Origin: Rhypophila decipiens
Taxonomy: Eukaryota; Ascomycota; Sordariomycetes; Sordariales; Naviculisporaceae
Direction: 5' to 3'
DNA: 64,000 nucleotides
Assembly: GCA_033297075.1 (NCBI GenBank)
Contig: MU858056.1
Coordinates: 62,001-126,000, forward strand
The position numbers were made by a program, and so were the translations under genes. Positions 25,501 through 37,075 of the stretch are shown piece by piece. How positions within the stretch are numbered: the stretch's first letter is position 1; every line of letters starts with the position of its first letter. Under the pieces are notes generated by a model. That model was not told where the DNA came from and ran no database searches. It saw only the letters and a list, made by a program, of their open reading frames with translations.

Positions 25501-28008
25501 ATCTTCCAGAGCGGCAAGAAGCCTGCCCTCTTGCGCAGCCTTGACAAGGCTCGGCTTGTGAGACAGAGTGATGGCTCGTCGGCTTTCGTTCTTTTCGAGA
25601 ACAACCAATTCAGTCAACACCAGGCCCACGTGGATCCTCTTCAGGGCGGACTGTGTTTTGCTGGCAGATTTGTCAGTAAGATGATGTACGGGAAGGATAG
25701 CCTTCAGGGAACCCTCGGTAAGTTCAACGAAGATGTCGTCCTCTGTCTTCTGGGTGACCTTTGCCGAAACCAGATCGCCGATCTTGAGCTTTTGCAGAGC
25801 AACCTGCTTCTCGAGACCAAAGGCAGAGGGGTCTTTGCAAGAAACGATAAGCTTCGAGGCCTCGGGGTCAAAGCTGATAACGTATATGCTGACGACCTGG
25901 CCCACACGGAAGTGTTCCCTAGGGTCTCTGATATATGCCTCGCTCATTTCGGATACAGGGAGGAAGCCTCGCAAGCTACCATAGAACTGCACAATGGCGC
26001 CATGCTCAAGGACCTTGATAATCGTGCCGGGTGCTTGGAGGCCAACAGCAAGCTCGTCGTATGACTTGATTGCTGGCTGTTCGGAATTGACAAGAGTCTT
26101 CTTCAAGGTCAACCGTACTTGATGCATGGCTGGGTTCGTCGAGAGGACACGGGTCTTGACCTTCATGCCCTCTCGGAACTTCTTTTCAGGATGCTGCAAA
26201 TGCACATCAGCGAGGTGCATTTCGGGCACCAGCCCCGAGATGCCCTCCGAGATGTTGACTATCACACCCCCAAGACCGTCTGAATTGACAACCAACTTTT
26301 CGACCGTGCCGGGGACCACGGCACCGACAGGGATGTCCTCAATCCGAAGGAACGGCTGCTCGAGCACACTCTGCTCCATCGAGATGAGGTAATAACCATC
26401 AAAGGTATCGTAACCGACAACCCTGCCCTGGTGCACAGAGCCGGCCTGGTATGGACCGCTGTTCTTGAAGAGGGCATCGATCTTGCCGTCTTTGACTCGC
26501 GAAATGTGCACAAAACCAGGAACGCCATCAACACCGACATCAACATAGAGTCCAATATCGGCCTCAATGGACCGCACTGTGCACTCTACCTTGGCCGAGT
26601 GAGGGAGAACGGTTTGGGGGAGAGCTGGCTGGCCGTCTAGGTTGGCCATCTTGGACGAGAGTGAGAGGACATGGGGCAAGATAGATATGCCCAGCTTAGG
26701 AGCTTTTGCAGTTGGGAAGTTGCAAATGATCCTCGCCTTTAGCCTCGACCCTACTTTATATTTTTCTTCCAGGTCCACACCGTCGGGTCCTGCGCCCGAG
26801 TGGACGAGATCCGCAGTCACATCCAGATGTCCCATGACCTTGCCAACGATGCCGTGGTCGGATACGTCGGAGACCAAAATGTCGGCCAGAGTACCGGGAA
26901 GGAATGTGCCAATGGCAGTAGCTTCAGCCGGCGTTTTAGTGGTGCTGCCAATGATCTCACGCAAAGCAGAGAGCTGGACCACACTTGCTCTCTTTCCAGT
27001 GGCGGCACAGAGTAGAACGGAACCAGGTTGAAGTCTCTCCTGGGGGACATCCTTCTCAACCTGCTTCTTTGGTAGGAAAGCCTTGAGACCCGAGACGCCA
27101 ATGTCCATCACAAAACCATGGTCCTCGACACTCGAGACCGAAGCCATAAGCATAGCGTTTGTGACGACATCCTGGTCCGACATCTCAGAGTTGGCAAGCT
27201 GAGGCTGCAACGACAATTCGATGTGCCGTCTGCCCTTGCCCCTTCCCGGCTTTTCTGCCGATTCGTCTATCGTCGACATGACATATGCTCGCACATACTG
27301 GCCGATCTCGAAGATCGACTCGAGGTCGACGTCGTTCTCATCCTCGTCGTCCATGTCCTCGTCGCCATCTTCGTCGGCCTGGGCTTGGAGCCGTTGGGTG
27401 AGAGTGTCGGAGATTGCAGTGATCGGTACATGACCGATCAAGTTGTTAGGCAGTGCGACGGCAAGCTCAAGTGCAGAGATCGAAGCTACCTGGCCCAATA
27501 CTAGGGAACCCTTGACTAGTCGCTGCGAATCGTTAGCATATTAATGACAACGAAAAGAAGTCAATGTGTCTACCTTGAAATTGAGACTCTCAATCTTGAC
27601 TGAATCCTCGTCACGGCTCGCTTTCGCCGATGTTTCATCGCCCTTTGATTTGCGCTTCTGCTTCTTGGAGTCCTTGGTTCCCTTCTCTCCTTTCTTTGCT
27701 TTGCTAGACTCCTGTTCGAAAAGGACATCCTGCTTGGCCTGGATCTGAATTTGTTTATGCTCGAGAGGGGTGAGAACGCTTCCGCCTCCTCTGGGAAACA
27801 ACGGCTCCTCCTCCTTCAAGCGGGAGACTACTTGGGCAGTGACGGGCTTGGAATCGTCGTCCTTCTTCGTCGTCTTCTTCTTCCCCTCGTCCTTTGCGGA
27901 TTCGCTGGATTTTGTCCGCTTCGAAGGTCGTGCATCGGAGGCAGCCTTCGGTGATTTGGATGCCGGGGCAGCGGCTGCTGGCCTTTCTTTTCGTTTTAAT
28001 GAGCCCAT
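22528..28008 (-). CDS. RRP5: rRNA biogenesis protein Rrp5 (S1 repeats plus HAT/TPR tail)
   Basis: Three exons: complement(join(22528..23079, 23149..27522, 27574..28008)), 1786 residues, close to yeast Rrp5 (1729). Introns are 69 and 51 nt, both phase 0; joins are LNFK|RLVKGSLVLGQV and SQRRR|EAKDLFEKML. Rrp5 acts in the nucleolus and is required for pre-rRNA cleavages leading to both 18S and 5.8S. Residues 1-145 are Lys/Ala-rich. A run of about a dozen S1 RNA-binding repeats follows; examples are VEDHGFVMDIGVSGLKAFLP, IGLYVDVGVDGVPGFVHIS and VRKVEEYGAFIDVDGSDNVS. A long acidic linker lies at about 1375-1450 (DDEDNMDVDDDD, DSEDEDEDGD). HAT/TPR helices fill the C-terminal 300 residues (DSSQLWIAYMAFQMQ, KKFGAKSVDVWVNYAQFL, RFDLWNQLMDLE). 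The start was placed at MGSLKRKERP, where the acid/lysine-rich N-terminus begins; the upstream in-frame stretch is probably leader. Confidence 0.96.
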
Positions 28009-28943
28009 AATGGTGACTCTGGCGGCTATCTTTTGCAATTGACGAGGCGCGACGAAGGTGAACTTGGAAGTTTGCTGTTCGGTCCGCTTTGCACTGGATC
28101 GCAGCTCCCTCTCACGAATTTTTTTAGTGGGTCCTCCCCCAATACTCCACACGATAACAGATAAGAAAGGCTGTCCCCACAATCATCTCCCCACTGTTAC
28201 ACGAACAGCAATACCGGTACACATACGTACAGTACCGTACGAATGCTTCGTGGTGATACGGTAGGGTGTACCAGTACACTCGGTAATGCACGTCAAGCTT
28301 TTGGTGCCTAGTGCAACCAACATTGATTGTGTATTCTGGACCACTCATATACGCATGAGGCAGGATCCAAGAGCCTCGGACTGCTGACCGCAACCCCTAG
28401 CCAGGGCGAAGCGCATTTGTAGTTCACGTAGTTTGGACTTTGGTGGGGTTGCAATCGCCGGTCCACGTATACACAATACCTGAATATCGGATGAAGACTT
28501 GCATGCCAAACGAGAAACCAGAAGTTGCGACGAAGTATGAGTAAATAAACCCATAAAACTATCAATGCTATTCTTTCCTGTTCGTTGTGGAACTTACCAT
28601 TAACCAACAAGAAAGCAGACCAGAGGTCTTTGTTTGCAGTGCACTGTTTCTGGCACGTGGACGCTGGTCACTTACTATAAGCTTTGGGGATGACGTACTG
28701 TACGTGGGCCAACGACGGTTGACCACGCCCCCAGGCAGTCAACCACAGCAGCTGGACCGGCCAGACCAGCCACTGCAGCCCGCATCAGCACTCAGACAAC
28801 AGAACAACAAAGCATGGTCTTCATAACTCGAACGCACTTACCGTCGTTTGCGCCTAACGTTTTAGATTGCGGAAACCGGTGACGTGATTCTGTCGAGTCT
28901 TAGCGATTACGTACAAATTCTGGCACGCTCTATCCTCGGAGCC
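28009..28943. promoter_or_regulatory. Shared upstream region of RRP5 and the YML020W-like gene
   Basis: A divergent promoter region of about 0.93 kb. It carries several TACGTA/GTACGT-like palindromic hexamers around 28220-28245 and 28690-28705, which are common in this genome. No specific factor site can be assigned. Confidence 0.45.
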
Positions 28944-31905
28944 ATGATGGGCTCCCGTTCTCGCAAGCGGTCGAAACCAAACCCCTCCGAAGCCGGCAGC
29001 AAGACGAGTCTCCCATCAGAAGTACAGCCCGAGTCATCAACCAACTCGTCGCACATATCCCAGAACACCTTGGTCGGCGCTTCAACATCTATGCCCTCTT
29101 CGGCTGCAGACGCTACAAACGGCTATGAGAGGACCTCGATTTCGCAGCCGATCCCTGGCGGGGAAGGTGATGGGACTTCGACCCCACGGTCATTAATAAC
29201 CAAACAGGTACTTTCCCCCTCTCAGAGATCCAGGGACATGTGTTTTGGGGGGAAAAGCTCACGCTGATCGGACGTAGCCCCATAAGACGCGCAGTTGGTA
29301 CGGATCATGGCCACGAGGGCCCCCCAAGTCGTCGCCGTCAACCCAAGTCGCCCGCGAAACGATACAAGGCGGAACGCTGAAATCCAAGGGAACGATCGAT
29401 TTGAGCCGCTATGATACCAAGAAGAGTCTCGATACCATGAGCGTGGATGGTGTCAACGAACCGGAACCTGGCCCTGTGATGGCTGGACAGCAAGCTGCCA
29501 ATGAGCCGATACCTGCGACGACCGAACCGCCGAAGCCTGCTGAAGATGTACCGGCCAAAGATACAGCGAAGGATGAGCATGAAGAGGACGTCCCCATGGA
29601 TGATGGGGAGACGATGAGGACGAACGAGCTGCCATCGATACAGGATAATCAAGCGGCTGCGGAAATGGAGCAGAGACCGGCCGCTTCTTCAAGCTGGCTG
29701 GGCTGGTTCGCGAGACCTCCAGTTCCAAACTCGAAAACGCAGGCAAATTCACAAGCAGAACCAGAACAGCAACAAATTCAAAATGCTGAGCCTACCGCCG
29801 AGGCTGCAGCGGCAACGGGATCTGCTACAGTAGCGGCTTCAGAAGAGCCTAGCCCGTCCGAACCCGCCAAGGCAGCAATACCCGAGGAACAAGTCTCCGC
29901 CGAACCCCAGACGACGGCCGGCCCCACTGACCAACAACAAAGCTCAGCTGTAACTGTTGCTCCCAGAAGCTCGTGGTTTGGATTGTGGTCTGGGGGAGAT
30001 ACGTCCGTACAGAGTTCTGCGCCTGCTCCCGAAATAACTACGCCTGTGGTACCCGAAGCACCAAGTGAACCGGAACCGATGAAGGAACCAGAAGATGTGG
30101 TAATGGAAGATGCGCCTCGTCATGACACTTTACCCACACCACCTCCAAAAGCCGGGTCAACATGGGCATTCTGGTCTCGCGACACGGGGAAAAGCTCGGA
30201 TAAGAAGCCAGCCCAGTCCCCAGAGCAAGGCCAATTAGCGGTTATTGGAGAAGGCTCCGAGTCTCATCCCCAGCGTGCAAATGCAATTGATGTAAAGGAT
30301 ACACCCATCAAAGAGCAGCCACTGAGCTCTGCAAAATCCAGCGAACAACCAGCGAAGGGCACGCCAACAGTAGCAAAAGAGTCATCCTCAAAGAAGGGGA
30401 AAAGAGTGCGTCCACAATCCCTAGATTTGGATGAGGTTGATTCACGGCCCGCCACCCCCAAATCTACCACATCCAAACCCGAAGTCCTTGTGAAAGCCGA
30501 GTCGTCAACGAAATCAAGCAATGGCAAACCTCAACCCCAGGCCGTTGTTAAACCGCCCGCCAAGAATCTTCTCCTCCCTGTCTTCAACAATACCTATCAT
30601 GTGAAAGAGAACCCTACCCTGATCCAGCAGATCGCCCAACTCCTTCTCCGAACACAGCAGCCACCTGCCAGGCATGTCCATCTCTCAAGAGAGCCGTTCA
30701 AGTTCAAGAGGGCGTTGTCAATTGGTGTGCACGGTTTGTTCCCAGCGAACTACCTTCGGCCCATGATTGGACAGCCAACCGGAACTTCTATCAAGTTTGC
30801 GAATCACGGCGCAGAGGCTATCCGAAGATGGGCAGATGCCAATGGCAATGAAGACTGCGAGATTGAAAAGGTCGCACTAGAAGGGGAGGGAAGAATCGGC
30901 GAGCGTGTGGAGAACCTCTGGAAGCTCCTGCTCAACTGGATCGACCATATACGCAAGGCGGACGTGATCCTATTTGCCTGCCACTCACAAGGCGTTCCTG
31001 TTAGCATCATATTGCTGGCCAAATTACTTGAGCTCGGGATAATAACCACGGCCAAGGTGGGCATCTGCGCCATGGCTGGCGTTTCTCTTGGTCCATTCCC
31101 AGACTACCGTTCCGGTATGGGGATGCTCATGGGTTCTGCCGCACAGTTATGGGAGTTTGCGGACCCCAAAAGTGAGGTGTCTAGGAGGCTGGAAGCGGGC
31201 TTGAAAGCAGCGCTTAACTACGGTGCGCGAGTCACATTTGTCGGCAGCATCGATGATCAGCTCGTTCCGCTGGAGTCGGCGATATATGCCCCAGCTCACC
31301 ATCCGCACATTTACCGGGCTGTCTTTATTGACGGCCGGGTTCATGCCCCTGACTTGTAAGTCGTTGCCTGGTCCAAGGTGATTTAGACACAGTATGCTAA
31401 CGATGCTGAAGTATTGCGCATCTCGTCGGCTTCGCCTTGAAATTAAGGAACCTCGGTGTCACCGATCACGGGCTCATCCGCGAACTCTCCGTACCTCTTG
31501 CCGGCAGCCTCTACTCTGGCGAGGGTCATTCAAGGCTCTACGATGATGAGCAGGTCTACGAGTAAGCTTCCTTTCCCTGTCTGCCTCGGGAACTAATCTT
31601 TACTAACCGTATTTGTGTTCAACCCGTCTAGCCTAGCTGTGCGTCACACTTTGGAAACCACGAGCGTCGGGAATGTCCCCTGCGAAGTACATCACAACTA
31701 CCAGCAAGGCGGTGGCCCGACGACGCCTAATAATCCGTATATGTTACCGTGGATTATGCGTGGTCTCTTGGAGGAAGATTTTGTCAAGTCGGAGCTCCAC
31801 TCTGAGACTGCAGAGCTCCTTCGGCAGTTTGACGATTGGAAGCCTACGACCAAGGCGCTCAAAGATGTCAAGTATAGACTCGAGGCCGTCAGGTCGAAGT
31901 TATGA
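28944..31905 (+). CDS. YML020W-like alpha/beta-hydrolase-fold protein
   Basis: Four exons: join(28944..29207, 29278..31355, 31412..31561, 31632..31905), 921 residues. Introns are 70, 56 and 70 nt; joins are LITKQ|PHKTRSWYG, HAPDF|IAHLVGF and EQVYD|LAVRHTL. The first ~570 residues are disordered (Ala/Glu/Pro/Gln-rich) and contain three similar Trp motifs: SSWLGWFARP, SSWFGLWSGG and STWAFWSRD. The C-terminal ~330 residues form the hydrolase-like domain: RALSIGVHGLFPANYLRPM, ILFACHSQGVPVSIILLAKL with nucleophile-elbow-like HSQG (Ser658), and FVGSIDDQLVPLESAIY, which could hold the acid residue. These segments resemble budding-yeast YML020W, whose role is unknown. The start is MMGSRSRKRSKP; the ATG three bases later is equivalent. 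The enzyme activity is unproven. Confidence 0.88.
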
Positions 31906-32662
31906 TGGGTATTTGGGTGGCAATAGATGCTAGATTTGTCATTGCAATGCGTCTGATTTTGATAGGTAAAGGGGAGTCGGTAGATCAAGGAGTGCTTCAC
32001 TGCTTTTCTGGGTATAGGTCTGGACTTTGAGTCTACTGGTAGGCGTAAACATGGGAATTGGGAACGGAACGGGAAAGGACATTCAGCGTTGGGCTTTTAC
32101 TTGTTCGTTGTAACAGCGTTTATTTAGGATTTGTCTTATCTTGTCAAGACTCACCAGTGTTAAGCAGTACACATTTTCGTGCAGGTTTTCGTCAGGGAAT
32201 ATGGTACCTAGTCTTGGGAGCAGATTCGCCAGTATTTCTTCAAGGAGTGCTGTTTCTTCTGTAGAAATACATGTACCTCTAGCAGGAAGTGGCCGTAATT
32301 TCATACAATACCTACATCCAGTGGGGCGATACCTCAACGGCTGGATCCAGCAAATAAGCTTATCTTATCGCCCTTTCCCCAGTGACAGACAGCTATGCTA
32401 CCCCTCCACCGACAGCTGCCTAGCAAATAACACAAGAAGCAGCAACCACCTCAAACGTTTCTTTCATAGCCAATTAGTTTCTGGCGGCGGTCAATAAATC
32501 TTTCCAGAAACGATAATAGACACCAATCTGATTATCAGTAAGCATACTGATCTATCTATCTCTCTACGGACGACGACAAAGGGACCCCCCTTAGGGCGCA
32601 AGATTTCTCGACATTGAATTCGCCCAACCTCGCTCCTTGCAAGGCGACTCTCTTCAGTCACA
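31906..32662. other. Intergenic region upstream of CSN5
   Basis: Tandem plus-strand arrangement: 3' flank of the hydrolase-like gene, then the CSN5 promoter. Short frames at 32058-32497 have no support. A ctatctatctatctctc pyrimidine/TA run (about 32550) precedes CSN5. Confidence 0.5.
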
Positions 32663-33764
32663 ATGGGTTCGTTTATTTAATTACCTGATTCTCTCAATTC
32701 GCTCCATAATCCAGTCTAACCCATCTTCGAATATCACAGAGCTCCCCCCAGTCGAGACCCTCGGGCTCGACACAAGCAGAGACACCCTCTACGACTACCC
32801 CAAAGCAACACATAAGACCCTAAACGACACCAAACCATGGCTCAAAGACCCGTACTACTTCAAGACGGTGCGCATCTCAGCAGTCGCCCTAACAAAGATG
32901 GTGATGCACGCCCGATCAGGCGGCTCCCTCGAAGTAATGGGCTTAATGACAGGGTACGCCTGCCCACCAACAGCGACCTCGCCCGCGAGCGTCGTCGTAA
33001 CAGATTCTTTCCGCATCCCCGTCGAAGGAACCGAAACACGCGTCAACGCCCAGGACGATGCAAACGAGTACATAGTCGAGTACCTCAAAGACTCTCGCGA
33101 AGGGGACATTTCCAATGAAGAGAATGTAGTGGGGTGGTACCACTCTCACCCGGGGTACGGCTGCTGGCTCAGCGGGATCGACGTGGCCACGCAAGCGCTG
33201 CAGCAGCAGTTCAACGAGCCCTTTGTGGCGGTCGTCGTGGACCCGGATCGGACGGTCAGCGCGAACAAAGTCGAGGTTGGAGCTTTCCGTACGTTTCCGG
33301 CGGATTTCCACCCGACGGCGTCGTCTTCGGCTGATGGGGGGGCTGTGCCGCTTGCTAAAGCAGAGGACTTTGGAGCCCATGCGAGCAGGTATTATAGCCT
33401 CGAGGTGGAGCACTTCAAGAGCGGGCTTGATGCGGGATTGCTGGAGATTTTGTGGAATAAGTACTGGGTTCAGACGCTCGCGCAGAATCCGCTCTTGACG
33501 AATAGAGAGTATAGCGCGGGCCAGATGTTGGATTTGGCGAGTAAGACGGGGGAGATTTCGGCGGCCATTCGGCGGGGTGCTGGACGGGGTGTTGGTGGAC
33601 AAGCTGTTGCCAAGAATCCTGTTGATCGGTCGCTTGAGAAGATGGTTCAGGATGTCAAGAGTGTTGCTGCCAAGGAGAAGGCTGGCTTGATGGCTACCGA
33701 GCTGAGGGCTAATGTTTTTACCTGTGGTTGTAATCCCTCTCACTCTCAGGGCGGTCAACGATAA
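32663..33764 (+). CDS. CSN5: COP9 signalosome subunit 5, JAMM deneddylase
   Basis: join(32663..32666, 32740..33764), 342 residues. The zinc protease removes Nedd8 from cullins as part of the COP9 signalosome in the nucleus. The MPN/JAMM motif is complete: Glu66 in SLEVMGLMTG and His136, His138, Ser146 and Asp149 in YHSHPGYGCWLSGID. Other family features are YYFKTVRISAVALTKMVMHA, NEPFVAVVVDPDRT and KYWVQTLAQNPLL. The only upstream ATG lies in another frame, so I infer a 4-nt first exon (ATGG) with donor gttcgt, a 73-nt intron with branch gtctaac, and acceptor cacag. The protein then starts MELPPVETLGLD, aligning with the Trp-Glu-Leu...Asp start of relatives though a little short. The first exon is the uncertain part. 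Confidence 0.94.
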
Positions 33765-34346
33765 GGGGTAGGCAGGCATTAGGCACTCACTGACTGCAGA
33801 CAATGTATGAAGTGCATGGGTAGGGTCTGCTAAGATACGCCTCGAGAGATAGGTGGGACCTCAAGTCCTTTCAGGATTAGAGGGCGGTTATGAACTTGGA
33901 GGATACCTCCGCTTTTGACGAGTAGATGATTATGGGAACGAGATAGCACATCTTCAAATAAGATGATAGTTATCAAGGTAATATCCCTGGCCAATCGATG
34001 CTACTGGCTCAGTGTGGTGCTCAATCTGCTCTTCAATGTTCGATGACAGAGTGTGAATGAACACAAGTAATCGCCGCTGGTGTTGGAACTTTTATCTTTT
34101 CTGAAGGAGACAGATATTCTGGCGAGAGTAGACTATCTAAGATATACAGCATAAAGACGAACCCAAACCAGCAGTTAAGTGCCTAGAACCGGTAGCATGT
34201 ACTACAGATTTTATTTGTTCGTGTAGTAAGTATGTAATTATTTTTTGAAGGATAAGCAGGCTTCTATCAAATTTTACCAGTAGTAAGATAGGATCTTCTT
34301 CTAACGTTATTTATGTTCTATACCGTACTTTATACTCTATTACTAT
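33765..34346. other. AT-rich intergenic region between convergent CSN5 and MSE1
   Basis: The region holds the two 3' flanks. From about 34190 to 34350 it becomes strongly A+T-rich, with many short TA-containing words and no open frame. This composition differs from most of the window and could be a decayed repeat or simply UTR. Confidence 0.5.
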
Positions 34347-36245
34347 TCAAGATATATTAAACTGATCCTCGAACCTGTGCACACATGCCCTAGCCACATC
34401 CAACCGGCTATCAGTCTCTTCCGGCCCAATGAGACGGATAACATCGACAATGGAAGGGCCGTGGTGCTGCTTTGTCAAAGCCCATCGGATGACTGCATAA
34501 AAGAGCTTGATATTCTCCTTGTCACCGACCGGGGCACTGGTCTTCACTAGCTTCTCGACGATCTCGGGGCTTGTTTTCCACTCGTTATTTCCTCCCTCAA
34601 TCCTGCTGCTGCTGCTGCTGGTAGTTTTGCGGATGGCCGCCTGTAGCTGGTTCAGGTAGTCATGAGCTTGGCGAACTGCAACAACGCAAACCTTGCACTC
34701 TTCGATGATTTCGCTGAATTGTCTCAAAGTGACAACATCCCATCCATCCCACTCGGAAAATCGAAAGAAGAAAGGGATACAGTCCTGTAATACAAACTCT
34801 CGCAGGGATCGGGGGTCTAATGGGTCAGGGAGCTGTTTGCTCGCTCGGAGGATGTCTCGGACGTGGGACGTCAAGAGGGAAGAATCTTGGTCCTGAAGAG
34901 CCTTTTGGAGGGGAGGCAGTAACCCGCGAAATCCCGTTTCCCAGGAGAGGGGCTCAACTGAATTCACAGTGTCCCAGATGGGCTTTGATATCACCTCCAG
35001 CTGGGAGAGGTTTTCGGGCGTTGGTTCTTGGTCGAGCAGTCTCCTGAGGTGCTTGTTTTGCAGATGGCTGAGTTTCCCGAGGGAAACGACAATGTCGCCT
35101 TTGCTGAATTTCGTTGTGAACTGTGTGTCGTTTGTACTTTAGACCTGGCACCAACTGGTTGCAAGAAAAAGCGGAAGAAAGAGGAATCTTACATTGTCTA
35201 TCATATCTTGCAATGTCATGACATCGCTTTTGACTGAACTTGGCCGGCCCCAGCCCAATAGGAGTGCAAAATTGAGTAGCGTGTCGGGAAGGATATGTCG
35301 CTCCTTGTACCAGGACATGTCAACCCCAGAGTCTCGCTTGCTCAGCTTGTGGCGCTTCTCGTCCACCAACAGGCCGACATGGGCAAAGACCGGAGGCTCC
35401 CATCCAAACGCGGCGTACATCTCGGCGTGCTTGGGCGTCGAGATGAGCCATTCAGCTCCGCGAATGACATGAGTGATCTTCATGAGTCTGTCGTCTACCA
35501 CGTTGGCAAAGTGGTACGTCGGGAAGCCGTCTCGCTTGCGGATGATGAAGTCCTCCTCGCGCTCATTCTTTTGGTAGCGGCCGTAGACCATGTCCTGGAT
35601 CACCATGGGCTTGTCGCCGCTCTTGAACCGGACGGCGAAGGATTCCCCGTTGGCCGCGCGAGCATCTGACTCCTGCTGTGAAACCGACCGACAGGTTCCT
35701 GGGTAGTGCGTCGGCTCGCCGCGGGCATGGGCTGCCTGCTTGTGGTGTTCTAGGGCCTCGGGCGAGCAGAAACATCTGTAGGCCTTGCCCTCGCGGATGA
35801 GCTGGTCCGCGTGTTGGTCGTAGATGTGCAGTCTTTCAGACTGTCTGTAAGGGCCGTATGAACCATCTGGAATGTCGGGGCCTTCATCCCACGTGAGCCC
35901 AGCCCAGGCGAGGTCGTCATATAGCCTCTTTTCTGCGTCGGGGACGAGGCGTGTCTGGTCTGTGTCCTCGATGCGTAGGAGGAACTGGCCGCCTGTGGCT
36001 TTGGCCAAAAGATAATTGTACAGCGCTGTCCGTAAGGATCCCAGATGTAGATAGCCCGTCGGCGAAGGAGCAAAGCGGGTCCGACAGGGCGTGTCTGGAA
36101 GTTTGTTGGTAATTTTCCCCGTTTGTTTTCGGAGAGGGTTGGCCAGCCTCCTTGCTGATGATGAGAACCACAGTCGTTCATGAAGGAGTCCTTTGGGGCC
36201 AGCCTGGCATACCGGCCGCCTGATGAGAAGTACAAGTCCTCTCAT
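34347..36245 (-). CDS. MSE1: Mitochondrial glutamyl-tRNA synthetase
   Basis: Two exons: complement(join(34347..35120, 35193..36245)), 608 residues; 72-nt phase-0 intron, join LQDMIDN|FTTKFSKGD. This class I synthetase charges mitochondrial tRNA-Glu (and in many organisms tRNA-Gln before transamidation). The HIGH signature is FAPSPTGYLHLG (58-69) and the KMSKS signature is KLSKR (300-304). Further landmarks are QFLLRIEDTDQTR, DGPYRQSE-like GSYGPYRQSERLHIY, YPGTCR, FPTYHFANVVDD and THVIRGAEWL. The first ~45 residues (MRGLVLLIRR, then RLWFSSSARRLANPLRK) are rich in Arg and lack acids, as expected for a mitochondrial presequence. The anticodon-binding domain (about 400-600) is divergent, as is usual for this family. 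The start is the first ATG after an in-frame stop. Confidence 0.95.
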
Positions 36246-37075
36246 CGTCGGCCGTCCCTTATAAAATCAATTGCGGCTCTATCGTCTGAATAGGCGATGT
36301 TTAGTTGTGTTGATGGCCTGAGCATTGACGCGGTTTTCTCTGATTTCACGATATCTTGAGGCTGATATTTTGGTACGTATGATACACGATAATACGGGAT
36401 GGAATGCCTGCGGCCGGAATTTGTGGGTCGAAGAGTATCCGTAAGAGTGCAGCAGAACACGGATACAGGGAAGCAATCGATAAGCTGCCTTCCCAAAATC
36501 CAAAGTTCATGCTTTGACAGGCGGCCGCGTTTATACCAGTAGACTTTGGAGTAAACCTGGTCACAGTCTAATCTGGATCTGTGGTATTACTTCTTGTCGG
36601 ACGTACGTATTCGGTAGTCCGAAGTCAGCGTTTGGGTATTGTTGGATCCAATATGTACCCAAATCTTACCATACCTACAACTAAATACCTACAACTAAAT
36701 ATAAGATTGGACCCTGATTAACAGCGACCTTCCCTTCTGTTCTGCCTCATGGGACAGGCCTGTAGAGATCTTCCCAAAAGTCTTACAGCACCTAAGATTG
36801 CGTAGTACGTATATACAGTACCATACCTAATCACAAGTCTGTAATTCATACAGTATTATACCCTGACCGCCTTTGACATCCCTGCCCCTACTGCCGCGGG
36901 GGTCGTGTTTGATGGGAAATTTCCAACCGAAGCAGAGCCTTGCAAACTTTGGGTTGATTACCTGCCCCGCCAAACATACTTTTTGTGAATTACCATCCGC
37001 ATTTAACACCAGCTCCAAGGAGAACAACTGCGTCTCTGTTAAGCCTGCAACTGATATTTTCAAATTCCCGTGGTC
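36246..37075. promoter_or_regulatory. Divergent promoter region between MSE1 and the J-protein
   Basis: This 0.83-kb region separates two divergent starts. A two-unit heat-shock-element-like word, gaaatttc, sits at 36916-36923, about 150 bp upstream of the J-protein ATG; by itself this is weak evidence. A 14-bp tandem duplication is listed separately. Confidence 0.4.
36671..36698. repeat. 14-bp tandem duplication
   Basis: Two exact copies of atacctacaactaa in the promoter region between MSE1 and the J-protein. Confidence 0.9.

Noticed and set aside
32943..33803. 286-codon frame antisense to CSN5
   Set aside because: Shadow; the sense frame has the full JAMM motif.
36916..36923. Heat-shock element upstream of the J-protein
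   Set aside because: Only two adjacent GAA/TTC units with a mis-spaced third; too weak to call as a feature.
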